A program made the translations under genes and the position numbers. From Neodontobutis hainanensis (lineage: Eukaryota > Chordata > Actinopteri > Gobiiformes > Odontobutidae): a DNA stretch of 64,000 nucleotides. How positions within the stretch are numbered: position 1 is the stretch's first letter; each line of letters starts with the position of its first letter. Below the pieces are notes generated by a model, which did no database searches, was not told the DNA's origin, and saw only the letters and a list, made by a program, of their open reading frames with translations. Where the stretch lies: NCBI GenBank assembly GCA_024349245.1, contig JALDNG010000040.1, positions 186,001-250,000 on the forward strand, given 5' to 3'. This document shows, in pieces, positions 13,976 through 25,815 of the stretch.

Positions 13976-14020
13976 TAAAGGAGTACCCCAGGGAGCCGAC
14001 GTAGCTCCGCTTTGATTTAC
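13976..14020 (+). repeat. copy 2 of the GxPQG-like motif
   Basis: Reads TTAAAGGAGTACCCCAGGGA; one frame gives KGVPQGADVAPL followed by a stop. Downstream sequence in another frame gives LHSNKI, faintly like the LYIND block that follows in LINE reverse transcriptases. Confidence 0.45.
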
Positions 14021-15195
14021 ACTCAAATAAAATCCTTACATTGATGTATATATTTAATTTCAATGAATCAGAAGTTTTTAAAGAAGCATTTTAAGATATA
14101 TTTTCAAACTTAATCATTGCTGTACATATTATCAAACACATTTTTTGTTTTCTGAATGTTTACTGACTAAGGAAATAAAGGAGACAAATGCTTCTGTAAA
14201 ATGTGATTTTATTAGATGTTGACGTGCCCTGCCACCTGTATGTTAGATTGTTTTTTTTGTTTTTTTTTTAAACCAACACACACTGTCATTAAAAAAGGGC
14301 TATTTTTCCCCATTTTATCCAGGCTTTAAAATTTTAGTTTACCTTATGACGTTGCTTCAAGTCACAATCTGATAAGAAAACTTAGAAGTAAAATTAGACC
14401 TCCAAAAATCTTGAAGCAAAACAAACAAGCACCTTACAAAGTGTGAAAACACAAGACTCAAGCCTTTTCAAGGATTATAAGCACCCTGCTAGCTGTTAAT
14501 TGTTGTTAACGTGTGCTACTTGGGTGGCTTTTAATCATTGACCAGCACTGACCGCTCTACTTCCATCTCTTGCGGATCACAGCCACCTGGAGAGACTCCG
14601 CGCTGCCTTTCAAAGAGAAAGTGCTTAAGAGCTGCCATTGTGTTCCAGCATTAAATTATCAGGACGGGCGCGCCACGGAGGTCTTCAACAATGCATCGAG
14701 CCATGAGTTATTGCCCACCCTCCCTTCCTCTTCCCCGCCCAACCCCTTTGACACACTTCCCAGTGCGTCTTGATCAGTTTTTTTCCCTGGTGTTGGACCT
14801 CAGCTCCAGAGAGTCCATCTGCCTGGCGGAGTACTGTTTCAGCTCAAACAGGCTCCTCGCAGAGACTCATACATCGCCAAGGGTCAAACATAGGTTCACT
14901 GAGAGAGACCCTGCTGATTGTTCCCTATGAAGAGGGCATTCCCTATGTGTCACTCCACAAACAGCACCTGTGAGATCTTAAATACCAATTGTCAAGCAGG
15001 TGGGGCATATTTCCTGAAACCGAGGAAATACTAGAATAATCTGAAGCTTCTGTGGTTGACTTTACCCGATAAACTCTGACTTCAGTATTGTTGTAAAAGT
15101 CAAACTAATTGGACTTGTACTCTGCCTTAAACAGTTCCTATTAAAATCTGTTATTGTACTACAAAGCGTACAAAAAACTGACAAAGAATTTAATA

Positions 15196-15240
15196 TTAAA
15201 GGAGCACCTCTGGGCACCAACCCGGCTCCACTTTAAGTTC
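15196..15240 (+). repeat. copy 3 of the GxPQG-like motif
   Basis: Reads TTAAAGGAGCACCTCTGGGC; one frame gives KGAPLGTNPAPL then a stop. It is the most diverged copy. Confidence 0.4.
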
Positions 15241-16458
15241 TAGCAAAACCAAAAAGGAAAAGCTTGGTTCGCTCATATTTTTAATTAAAACACAGTGGTT
15301 AATTACTAGTGTTTTAAAGTTGGAACTCTCAGTAGAAGAGACTCAAGCTTGTGTGGCGTACCTTTGTTGATTAAGTCATTTATTTATTTATTAGCCACAC
15401 TTAATCAACTGCTAATGAGTTCACACATGTAATGTTAGTGATAGACCCTGTTATGTATCTAGAAGGACTTGCAATATTATCAATGGCATGAATAGTGTTA
15501 ACAAAAAATTAACATTAGGTGTATTATTTAATAGAAATTTAATAAATTTACTTCAATGTAAGCCCTAGACAAAGCACAGGAAACTTTCAAACATTACTGC
15601 TCAACTTGACACGAGACATTTTTTATTCCCATAGAAGACATAACTTAATAGCATTGTTTAGATTAAATATACAACACTAAAATGGCACGTATTCAATTTT
15701 CCATCTTACAAACTACTTTTATCTGGGTCTCAAAAGGGGGTTGCAACAGCATCATATGTTCCAAAAGTCATACAATTTTAGCTGCGGGGCCAATACAAGC
15801 ATTTGAGTAGCCTTCGTTTCCACATTGAGAGTGACTATACACTGCGCTGAGCGTTTAACACTGCTATAAGAGTTATTCTCCTGACATGACTGCTTCATGG
15901 GATCAACTGTCTTAAATAAAAAAATAAAAAAAACTCCCTCCAAAGCTGACCTGCAAATTTCACCTCTGCACATCTGTAACCTACTTATGACTAATCCTGT
16001 GCTTGGGACCCAGATGGCTCCAACATGTTCCTTTATGCACACAACTGAACACGTTTAGTGCCACTAAACGCTCCTCAGCAGAATGACAAACGCTTTGATT
16101 GAGGATTGCGTTGTTTACACAAAAGTCAAACTAGTGAAGCGTGTTAGTCAAGTAAAAGAAAAGGGTAAAGTTGTCCTTAAATTTCACCTAATTCCCAGCA
16201 CTTGAGCTTTAATATCTCTTCACGTTTCCTGTTAGGACTTGAGTGGACTCGCTGTTCAGCTGCCAGCTTGTTGTAAAACGATCTCTTAATGATACCGTGC
16301 AGGAAAATGTTGTAACCACAGCGGCGTAAATGCTGTAATGACACCAGAACGAGGAATTTGTCCCACCAGGTGTTTACCTAAAAGCCTCACTTTTACATTC
16401 ATTCGCATTTGTGACATCTATTGACACTGACATAAAGGGTTTGACTGATTTGTAAAAA

Positions 16459-16500
16459 AAAAAGGGGCACCCCAGGGAACCCCACCGGGCACATTGTAGT
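16459..16500 (+). repeat. copy 4 of the GxPQG-like motif
   Basis: Reads AAAGGGGCACCCCAGGGAAC; one frame gives KGAPQGTPPGTL. The following GGCACATTGTAGTTT is shared with copy 5, so similarity extends beyond the core. Confidence 0.45.
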
Positions 16501-17229
16501 TTATGATTCAGTTTCAAAAACACATAAATACAAAGTTTTACCATTAAAATATCCTTCATATTATACTCACAGTAAGTTGTCTAAAGTTTAGAGTAGAAGT
16601 ACCAAGATTTGTTTATTGTGAAATGGGTCTGCTAAAATGTAATAAAGAATGAGAAGAGTAAATTTTAACTCTATGAGCTAACAGTGCTACACCCTTATGT
16701 AACTTCTGAAGCAGCATTTCTCAGCCTGGTTACTGTGTTTACTTAGTACTAGCTGTTACTAACTCATGTCTGCATTTCCAATCTGACTCCTTAGTCCCTT
16801 TAAACTCGAGAGAAGTGTCCCTTTTACAACTTCCTCAAATTGTCACTGTCAAATAGATGTCTTTAATATGTTGCCTAGTTTTAATGTTGTACCTGCTTTT
16901 TATTGAGGCATATTTACACCTTCTCACATGGATCTGCAGCCTCACTGTCCCTTTAGTCAGTGGGACACCCCTGCCTTGGTCAGTTGAATCATTACCAGAT
17001 ATTATCGGTCATAAGGGAAACTGAGACTCCTTTTGTTGCACTATCAATTGTAAGTAGGCTATTAAACGTCAAAAACGTGGCCGTCCCTTGAAGCCACATA
17101 GAAAACCCGAGCAGTCTTGTGGTGGTTTCCATTGTCACGACGAGGTTACGGGTTTGTAAAACTAGTTAAAACTTGCGCACAACTTGTTGAAAACTCACAA
17201 AGCGAGTCGAGCAGCATAAAGAGTCCTAC

Positions 17230-17451
17230 CTGGGATATGGACATGTTCAGGTAGACGAAAAGCCCCGTAGTGGACGCAATCTGAAGCACCACCACCACAA
17301 TGACCACCATAGCCACCCACATCTTGGACGGCGTGTCCCGGCGTCCCGTTGGGCCAGGACTGCCGGCTGGGACCATCATGTAGGTGGTGGACTCGCTGCT
17401 CACCGATCTGAAATAATCCTGGTGCTGCTGCTGTGCGCTCGGAGTGGCCAT
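17230..17451 (-). CDS. tnfsf11: TNF superfamily ligand, first coding exon (probable RANKL)
   Basis: This exon encodes the N-terminus of a type II membrane protein of the TNF ligand family. From the ATG at 17451, in a strong GCCATGG context, it runs 74 codons to a CAG followed by GTAGGA donor, phase 0. Residues 1-43 are a polar cytoplasmic tail (MATPSAQQQHQDYFRSVSSE at the start). About residues 44-68 are a hydrophobic signal anchor (WVAMVVIVVVVLQIASTTGL and on), followed by the start of the stalk. That layout matches exon 1 of RANKL, and the QDYFRS segment resembles the RDYTKYLR of mammalian RANKL. RANKL drives osteoclast formation through RANK. An AKAP-like gene sits upstream on the same strand, as AKAP11 does beside TNFSF11 in tetrapods. 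No stalk or TNF-homology exon was found downstream to position 1, so the gene is incomplete here. TRAIL or another TNF ligand is possible. Confidence 0.6.
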
Positions 17452-17593
17452 GGCATTCCCGACGCATTAGCAGAGCAGAGACCAACCACGGCAGAGAAAA
17501 AAACGAACAAAAAACAAAACAAGCTCCACCAAATTCAAAAGTCATCGACCAAAGAGTCGATCAGATTATGGTCTCCATGAAGCGGGGCGTTTC

Positions 17594-17600
17594 ATTTATA
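17594..17600 (-). promoter_or_regulatory. TATA box of the TNF ligand gene
   Basis: The minus strand reads TATAAAT in a CG-containing context (ACGCGTATAAATG). It lies about 145 bases upstream of the ATG at 17451, so transcription would start near 17565 and leave a leader of about 110 bases. The surrounding 17230-17800 is the most CpG-rich stretch in this part of the window, consistent with a promoter. Confidence 0.5.
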
Positions 17601-17901
17601 CGCGTCAGTGAGAAGAAACGGGATTTGCAGAGGCGCCCAGAATCAAAACAAAACCAAAAAGTAAAAAAAAAAAAAAAAACAGAGGAAGTTATCGAAGTTT
17701 GAGTCCGTCCATGACTGCTGCGCGTAATGATCAGCCGCTGCGTAAAGTAGGACTGAGCCGCTGGAGGAGGCTGCACCGCGGAGCGAAGGGGGGCTGGCTT
17801 AACCTCTTCATCACCCTGCAGTCTGGGGCTGAACAGGAACCACCTCCGTCTAAACTAGGCCTTATTAGCTCCACACATACACACGGTTCTGCATAAGAAG
17901 C

Positions 17902-19965
17902 TCAAAACAATCACACAAAGTACAGGACGCCATCAAACAGAGAAGACATAGGCAGGCAATCCCAGTCGATAAGTGTCCCCTCTAGATCTACTTTATCCAT
18001 GTGTAGGGCACTTGGTGAATTTAATCAAACGTGTAACTTTATTTATTTGAACGAAACATGCTCACATCACAATGACTGGCTATCAGTTTCATAAATTGGG
18101 AAATACTTTTAGTGACTTTAGTGCTGCTAACATGGGGCCCATTCTACATTACAATCAGTGCATGGCCTTGAAGATTCAGTTGCAGTCATCTCTTGGCAAT
18201 GACACAAAATGGCAAATGAAACTGCATTACTGGCATTAAACTCTGCCAGAAATGCATAAGACTTAGGTCACCATGTGATTATAAGGTCACTTGCTGTTCC
18301 CCATTTTGTTAAAAAAAAGTGCATTCAACTAACAATGACTGCTACTGTTATTTTTTAGCCAATTTGTTACAGTATGTATGTGACTTGAAGTAAATTTATC
18401 GTCTTATAATCATCTGGTTTCAGTATATTAAAGCAAAAAAGAAACTTTCAATGAGAAAGCCAAGAAAAGTGTTTCTTCTCATATCTTGGGTCAAGACTTT
18501 TAATTAGTGGTTTAATTTGACCAACCAATGTTACCAAAGCTAAATAGCACTCCTAAAAAATGTTACAAAAGTCAGATAAGATGGGATTTAATAATAATGC
18601 AAAGCAACGTTGTGCCATGAGTGACACAATAGATTTACAGTACTATTTTGAAAGGAGTACCACAGGGAGCTACACTGGGCACATTGTAGTTTGGATCAGG
18701 TTTTTGTGTTCTCATTTGTCTAATTCTGGGAAACCTCTGGTGGGATCCTAGTTTAGAGTATAGTCAAACTCTAGAGCCAACTATAGAGCCATCAAACTCA
18801 GCCCAGAAATATATGTAGTATATAAATATCTGTATAAATGCCCCTGAAGTCTTTCTTATTAACTTGTGCCAATGTTAGCCACATGCCTATACATGTACAC
18901 ATAGCCCAGACTAAATGTTAACCCACTGAAGCAGAGAAAGAGTACTGTATTTAGAAATGGAGCAGAAGCACAAACTGTTTTCCCTTTGTTTAGTTTAAAT
19001 CTCTGAGGTGCTGTAGCGACAGAGTTTCTATGTATGACTGTACTCTATTTTAAAGCCCTACAATGTTTGAGAGCAAATATTTGCCCAAAGCCCTCGTTTA
19101 TCACTGCAGAGCGAGTTTAGCAATGATTAAATATTTGAATTTCAGATTCTCAAACATAACAAAGCAGTTAAAATGTGCTTTATTGCACACTGCAGGCACA
19201 TGGGGGGAAATATGTCTTCTAAATCCTTTTGTTTTCCTTAAAAGAGCAGCGCCGTTAGTCATTTTGGCTTTGGATTCAAACAATGGTAGTTCAGGGCACA
19301 TGGGACAAAGTGTATTTCTAGTTCAGCTCTAAACATTTAGGCGGTGTTTTTAATGGACACAAACAGATGGAAAGAGCATTTATTGGGGATTGGATACAGA
19401 TGAGCAAAAGAGGAGGTGAAAGTTGGTTTAAGTCCAGTTCAAGCTTCATAAAACATTAGTGGAGCACAGTGTATAGGTTTAGATAGAGAAGGAGAATCTA
19501 TAATATTTCCATTTTATTGTTTTTTAAAAGCACTGAAAGTACCTCTTCAAATTTAATAAGCTGTCAATCACACCAGTCACTTGTCCGACACGTAGGTCAT
19601 CTGAATGGCCCATAATGGACCCAATATTCTGGAGAAGGACCTCAGAGAAAGTGGAAGAGTGCTCATATAATCATAATATCAGAAATATAACTTTGAGAAA
19701 TTATTATCTGGAATCTAATGTTGTTTTTCGAATAGAACAAAAAAAAAAGGCCCTGGGTTCTTAAAGCCAAACATTGCTATGCAAATGAGTTTAAGTACAG
19801 AGAGTAAAAAAGGTTGTTGCATGTCATCCTCCTAATTATTTTACATTTCATGATCACATTTCAATAAACAAATATGATTTTGAATATTGCATTTTAGAAA
19901 TTATTTATGGAAATATTCTCCAATCTTTGTACAAATTTCTTTTCTTTTTGGTTAATTTTTTTTTT
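17902..19965. other. intergenic; contains motif copy 5
   Basis: The stretch lies between the TNF ligand promoter and a V-SINE. No exon was recognised on either strand. Confidence 0.45.
18651..18692 (+). repeat. copy 5 of the GxPQG-like motif
   Basis: Reads AAAGGAGTACCACAGGGAGC; one frame gives KGVPQGATLGTL then a stop. It shares GGGCACATTGTAGTTT with copy 4. It is the copy closest to an intact reverse transcriptase motif. Confidence 0.5.
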
Positions 19966-19969
19966 TTTA

Positions 19970-20378
19970 GGGTGCACATGTGGCAGAGTGGTTAGCACTC
20001 CTGCCTCACAGCAAGAAGGTCGTGAGTTCAAAACCCGGCCGACTCAAATATTCTCGCCGACTCCGGTCTTTCTGTGAGGAGTCTGCATGTCCTCCACGTG
20101 TTACCGTGGGTTCTCTCCGGGTACTCCGGATCCTCCCACCGTCCAAACACATGCATGTACAGGTTAATTGTCAACTCTAAAGTGTCCCTAGTGAATGAAT
20201 GTGAGAGTGAATGGTTGTCTGTCAATGTTTGTCTCTATATGTCAGCCCTGCAACTAACTGGCCACTGTCCAGGGTGTACCCCGCCTCAGGCCCAAAGCTG
20301 CTGGGATAGGCTCCTGTCACCCACGACCCCTAACGGGACAAAGCAGTAGAAGATGAAAAAAATAAAAAAAATGAATGA
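19970..20378 (+). mobile_element. V-SINE (full length, DANA-like)
   Basis: The 5' part is tRNA-derived, with an A-box-like GTGGCAGAGTGGTTAGCAC and a B-box-like GGTCGTGAGTTCAAAACC. The middle is the conserved V-SINE core (TCTGCATGTCCTCC, then CTCCGGGTACTCCGGATCCT and a CCAAACACATGCATGTA block). The 3' part (GGGTGTACCCCGCC, then GCTGGGATAGGCTCC) is the LINE2-like tail. It ends in an A-rich tract. The three-part design identifies a V-SINE retroposon; the small open frames inside it are not genes. Confidence 0.85.
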
Positions 20379-23300
20379 ATAGGTTTTTTTTTATAAAGTG
20401 ATGTAGCAGAGACTCACGTCATTGGCTTTTCTTGGTTTCAGAGACCAATGTTGATTAAAACATATTTACAAGAGAAAAGCAAAAAAAAAAAAGAATCCAC
20501 GGCCAAAAAATGAGACAAAATATTTCATCTCCACACTCCACATTTAGATGTTATTAAATTTCAGGAAATAGTTTTTTTTGCCTCCACATTTTTCTTCTTT
20601 GCAATATTTAATATTTTTCACTCATGTCAATTTGTGTAATCCTCCATAGTTCAAATAAAACATTGTCTTCTAACAGGCTTTATTTATAACCCATTAAGAT
20701 CTAAAATTTCAAAGGCTTGCACCACCTTGAATAAACATGTTTGGTTTTCTTGACAATAAATGCCACTTCTTTATAGAGAAAAACATGACCTAAGTCCAGT
20801 GACCCTAACGATCCCATTAAAACAAAAAAAGACCAAACATTTTAAAGGGTATGTTGTGAGCTATTCACACATACAGTAAAAAGATTTCGTCCTCTCGGCA
20901 GAGCTCGTCTCAGTGTGTGTTCTTACAAAGGTTTAGGCTGCACCTGTTTCCCGTTTGCAGTCGATCACAACAGCGGCTCATTCTCACCTCAGGCTTTGGG
21001 TTCTTTAGTACCTACCCTCTGCCAGTTTGTTACCCTCATCAAAGCCAGCCTGACCCGAACCGTCCCGCTGCTGCACTATCCTTAAACTGTCTCTGATCTC
21101 ATCTGCTGTCTTCACCTTCTCCAGGCTGTCTATAAGTGGAGAGGATGCCTGTGGGAGGTTTTTATGATGTTGTCTAGGCTGATGTTCATCCAGAACTGTG
21201 TACAATTGCCAAATTTACTTACTTTTTTGAACAAATGGTAACAAATAAGTCCCAAGCATATATTCAGTTGTTTATAATCACCTGAAATTAGCCCTATTTA
21301 CAGTTGCTTATCATAAACAGATATACATTCAACGCTGTAAATAATATTTACATTACATCAGGGCAGACAGCACTTTCATGTTTCCTTCAAGAAGCCCAAT
21401 CTTGAATTAAGCCTTTGGGACTTTTCAGAGCTAATTTTAAGCTAGGTCAACAGTACCAGGTTCCACCAATAAATGTCTCACTGCGCTTTTGAAATGGCTA
21501 AACAAAGTACTCACTGAGACAGTTTGGATTTATTGCAATAAGAGCAACGGAACAATCCAATAAAAATGTCTTAAATAGAAATATGTGAGCCTTTTTGCAA
21601 CACATCTCTGATCCACAGTAACATTCTGTATCCAAACCCCTGAATTAACAACTGAACAGTTGCCAAACTACGTAAACTGCATTTTAATTTACAATTTGAT
21701 TCAACCATAATATTGTTGCTGGCGTCTTCTGTACATGTAATCCTCCTTCCCACTGCACTCCTCAGCTTCTCAAAGGCCAGTGCTGCCAAAGATTGTAATT
21801 TTCCAGCCACTCATGCTTCATTCTAAAACGGTCCTAAACCGCTCCCCTGTGGCACTCCACATTTAATTCTTTATAAATCAATGGAGGGAGTTTTTTTGGT
21901 CTTACTTTGTCAGCTGAATATACTGTATGTGTCACAGTTTGGTTTATTTTTTTGGAGACAGTAAAATGTAGAAAGAGATATAAAAAATATATATAAAAAA
22001 TGTGCTGTCTTTTGGCCCTAATAAATAAAACCAAGTGCATTGTTTGTTTTCTCTACACAAACCATCTTTCAGCCCAATATATGTAAACACATAAAGATGT
22101 GTATATATTTTGTGGGTTTTCTTCTACAATTACTCTTTTTTTATAATGGCTTATAAAGTCAGCCACATTAGGTTTTGACAGCGGGCACTTTAATGCAGAA
22201 AACACAATGGAAAAATTAAAATGGCTGAAGTCACCGTTGTTGTTTTTATCCAGACATTCTTGTGTCGTACAACAACATTCAAATTTATCGCCCGGCCTCT
22301 CGTGGCCTGTTGCTTCTGTCTTAAAAAGGAGAAAGAGGATGCATACTTCGCTCTGTGGGTGAGCTAATCTCTGCTGAGTATGATTTATAAACTAATAGAA
22401 GGTACCTCCACAAAGCAGTTTCTACTACTTAAACAAGCTTAAGATTAATTTAGTGTGACCTTAAATGTTTTCTTCAGCATATTTGTTCAATTTATTCATT
22501 CAGATTTCGCAAACATGGGGAAGAACCGCTGCATCAAACATTAACTTCTCAAGTATCTGTTAAATTACATAAAAATGAGTTAAGCTTGTTTGGCTTCTGG
22601 TCCACACAATGTGAATGGGGTTTTGTTCTTCCTCTGTGTTTGACTCTATCTACTGTATTCTCACTTATGTCTCCCACAGAAGTCTCAACTAAAGAATGAT
22701 GAATGCACTTCTCCCCCAACAGTGCTCAGTTTGTAAATGTTGTTATTTTGTCCTGCTAGGTGCTGCTAATCACAAGACATGTATTAATTTGTCATCAGTG
22801 TGTATAATGCCGAATGTCTTAAAGAAACATTTGTGGTTGAACATCAAGAACATCAAGGTTATTTATTATTTCACATTGGTGGTTAGAGAAATAACTATTT
22901 GGATCAGTTAAAGTTGAAGATACAATGAAACATTTGTCTTTACAGAACATCTGACATCTTTAAAACCTCTTGATTGAATATGAGAAGACTCTTCTTGAAC
23001 CGTCCAGTCGGGGTCAACAAGACTCAAGTGCTATAAAACCTTTAAAAAAAACAGTTCAGATCTCTCGTTCAGATCTGATAATGGTATGACATTCACATTT
23101 GAACTGCACAATCCTGGCCCAGCGATGTAATGCAGTCATAAACGATAAAGGGGAGTGTTGGTGAAAAATAGCATCAGGAGAAACAACAACCGCTGCCAGA
23201 AGTTGAGTCAAAGGTGATGACAGAAATACACAAATCCCAGATGGGGTTTTGGAAAACGTAAGCACTTGGATTTTCAGAAATACTGGAAGCATCTAGTCCT

Positions 23301-24170
23301 GGATGTGTGGTATGTTTAAGTAATGAAGACACTATTTTTTCCACATCACTTAAACTTTTCAACTCAGCCTCATCTTCTTTGACCGAAGGGATCTGCTCAT
23401 CTCAGACAATCAAGACTTCATCACTGTAACCCGGCTCACCAGGTGGTTCTGTGCAACAAAAACAACCTTGGAGGGCTTTAAATGAATGCAAAGAGTGTTC
23501 TTTTGAGGTAATCATACATGACAGGAATTTACACAATGCCTCTTTAAATCTTTACAGATTTTCCTGTTTAGAACAGATTGTCCACTCTATGTCTAATATA
23601 CTTCCCTTTTCTGTGGCTTTTATTAATATAAAGAGTGGATGTGATGAGCTAACGTGTTTTTCTTCCACTTGTTATGCACCTCTTTTGTTTCCCCCTATAC
23701 AACCATTGTTCACACTTTTGTGATTATTTATCTCCTCCCGAGGGTTACTCACTCTTCTTGGCAGCGACCCACCAACCTGACAACACCACGAGCGTTCCTC
23801 CAGATGTGTGTTTTCCCCTTTGACCCCACAGCTGTCCTGCCCCGCCCCACAGTTTGTCCATGCGCCTGTCTGCAGGTCCCTCCGAGCATCCAGTTTGCGC
23901 TCGTCGGGTATCAGTCAGTTCGCGTCCCGTGGAGAGAGAAAAACACAATAGTGATCAGCGGTGGGAGTAGAAAGTTACGTCTAAGCATTCCATGACATAT
24001 TATGTATCGAGCCGAGGGACTATCACACGATGCACTGAGGTCAGAGCTGGTGTGTCTGTGGGTTTGTGACTCAGCGTGTGGCCAGAGTTTGTCCAGCAAA
24101 CATCTTTTTCTCATTTTGTTTTTCTGTGAGTAATTTCTTTAGTGTGATGGATTACTCGTCATATCTAAAA
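20379..24170. other. intergenic; weak minus-strand exon candidates only
   Basis: One candidate exon at 21012-21186 is listed separately. A minus-strand open frame at 23174-23398 also has coding-like codons (SLSDVEKIVSSLLKHTTHPG at its centre) but lacks a good acceptor. No domain was recognised in either. Confidence 0.35.
21012..21186 (-). other. candidate internal exon, unknown gene
   Basis: On the minus strand an acceptor-like GGCAATTGTACACAG is followed by an open frame whose peptide includes SPLIDSLEKVKTADEIRDSL and then RIVQQRDGSGQAGFDEG. The frame closes at a GCAGAGG followed by GTAGGT donor. The entry phase would be 2 and the exit phase 1. The codon use looks coding and the peptide looks helical, but I do not recognise it and found no partner exons that fit. 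It lies 3' of the AKAP-like stop codon and 5' of the TNF ligand gene, on the same strand as both. It may be chance. Confidence 0.25.
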
Positions 24171-24177
24171 GGACACA

Positions 24178-24350
24178 GTGGTGTCTAGGTGGTTAGTGCT
24201 GTCGCCTCACAGCTGGAGGGTTCAAGGTTTGCTCTACAGCCAGGTCAGGGTCTTGCTGCGTTGATTTTGACATGTTGTTTGCATATTTGTGTGGCTTTCC
24301 TCCAGGTTCTGTTGCCCCAGTATGTCAGAGCATGTGTGGGAGTTGCCCCT
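24178..24350 (+). mobile_element. diverged V-SINE, 5' and core part
   Basis: The tRNA-like head reads GTGGTTAGTGCTGTCGCCTC followed by GGAGGGTTCAAGGTTTGCTC. A decayed core follows (TTTGCATATTTGTGTGGCTT, then TCCTCCAGGTTCTG). The LINE2-like tail is not clear. It is older than the copy at 19970. Confidence 0.65.
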
Positions 24351-25330
24351 CTGCTCACCTCATTCAGATTAAATTATTTCATGCCTGAATTTACCATTGG
24401 CTGCGAGCGCTGACCAAACCCCAATGGACAGCGTTTTATGATGAGATATCGCCATGTGTGAACTCGATAAAGACGTGGTCGAACAGGCTCTTAGGCACTT
24501 ACTATCAGGAAAAAAATACCAGCTGAACCCTTTGTGATGATGAAAAACTCTGTTGCATGGATGTAACATGCTGTCTGTGATCTTTTTTTCAATGATTATT
24601 ATAGTTATAAATATAGATAGTTAACCCTTTTATCTACTTCTTCTTCTACCGTTTTTTTGTTGGACATCCATTTCTATTTTCTATATTACAAAGGAGTTTG
24701 TACAGTTACTTCTTGAGCGTTGTTTTGGAGACTGAACGATGTATTGTATGTAATGTGTGATCATCTCTTGCCACTCAGACAGTTGTGTAGTGCTAAGTAG
24801 TTTTAGATGGTTTAAACTGTAAAAAAAAAAAAAAAAAAAAAAAGTAAGATGCTCCAAAAGAAGGTAATGAGCCACCTGTTTCAGAACAGTTCTCAGAAAA
24901 AGTCAAGCATTATTATATCGTAATATAAACCCTATATTTGATTTAAATCAATACAAACATGCATAAACAAACTGATAATATCTTAATTTGCTGTTAGTTT
25001 TTTTTTTCAGAGTACTTTTGGACAACAACCGTTAAGCCCAGGCCTGGAGACACCTAAAGACTGACCGACCCGGGGCAACCGTACAATCTTTAGGTAATAT
25101 ACAGTCAGTAGTCTGAGTAGTGTTCCATCCAGAAAATTGACCACTTGATCATCCAGCTCAGTTACAGCTCGACTAGGTACTGTTTTTTGTCCCAGTGTCC
25201 AGAGGAATGTGATTTATTGTCTGGCATTCTATCTTTTGTAGCTCAAATGAGAAATTTTGATTTAGTAAAATTTCATTTGAGATATTTCTGTGCTTTTGAA
25301 GTCTGGTATAGGGACATTGCGCGAACAAAG
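24351..25330. other. intergenic, nothing recognised
   Basis: AT-rich sequence with a poly(A) run of about 24 bases at 24821-24844. No exon or element was recognised. Confidence 0.5.
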
Positions 25331-25335
25331 GAGGT

Positions 25336-25815
25336 CTAACGTAAAGTAGTTAGCACTCTTGCATCACAGCAAGAAGGTTGTGGTCTCCAAACAAATGACA
25401 AACACACCAAAGACACGCATATAAAGACAAACTGAGCCATTTCTACACATTCAGTCTGGACGTAATCCGACTTTTTTGTGTCCGCTCAGCTCATGAATAG
25501 TCCGGTGGTTTTATTGAGAAGCGGTCGAAGGAAGGGGAAAGGGAAAGGCAGGACGCTTAATTAGCTTTTGACGAAGCTTACACAAAGCTAACCAACGAAT
25601 GAGCTGAGGAGGGTTCTTACAATCCAGTCACATGGCTACAACCGGCGTACAGTGCAGATTATTTGGAGAAGTGAAAAGGGCTTTGGTGACTCTGGGAGCG
25701 ATGTGTGCAATTTAAGTGTTAACCCTGCGATTAACCGGTGATTATACAGGATGTACCCCATTGTCATGACAAAGCAGCTGGGATAGGCTTCATTCTCCAA
25801 AACCCCCATAATAGC
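25336..25815 (+). mobile_element. decayed V-SINE head and tail
   Basis: The tRNA-like head (GTTAGCACTCTTGCATCACA then AGCAAGAAGG) lies at 25350-25385. The V-SINE tail (CCCTGCGATTAACCGG, then GCTGGGATAGGCTTC) lies at 25722-25792. The core between them is not recognisable, so this is one old insertion with a replaced or eroded centre, or two fragments. Confidence 0.5.

Larger units (their letters stand above)
14021..17200. other. likely intron or 3' region of the TNF ligand gene; nothing coding seen
   Basis: Two further copies of the GxPQG-like motif lie here. The segment 14570-14950 is richer in G and C than the rest and might be a conserved regulatory block, but this cannot be tested from one sequence. 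No TNF-homology exon was found in this stretch on the minus strand. Confidence 0.35.

Noticed and set aside
15752..16042. 96-residue minus-strand open frame as a TNF-domain exon
   Set aside because: It has none of the TNF-homology motifs (Trp, GxYxVYxQ pattern) and no good splice sites.
20028..20349. Overlapping open frames of 65-91 residues
   Set aside because: They fall within the V-SINE at 19970-20378.
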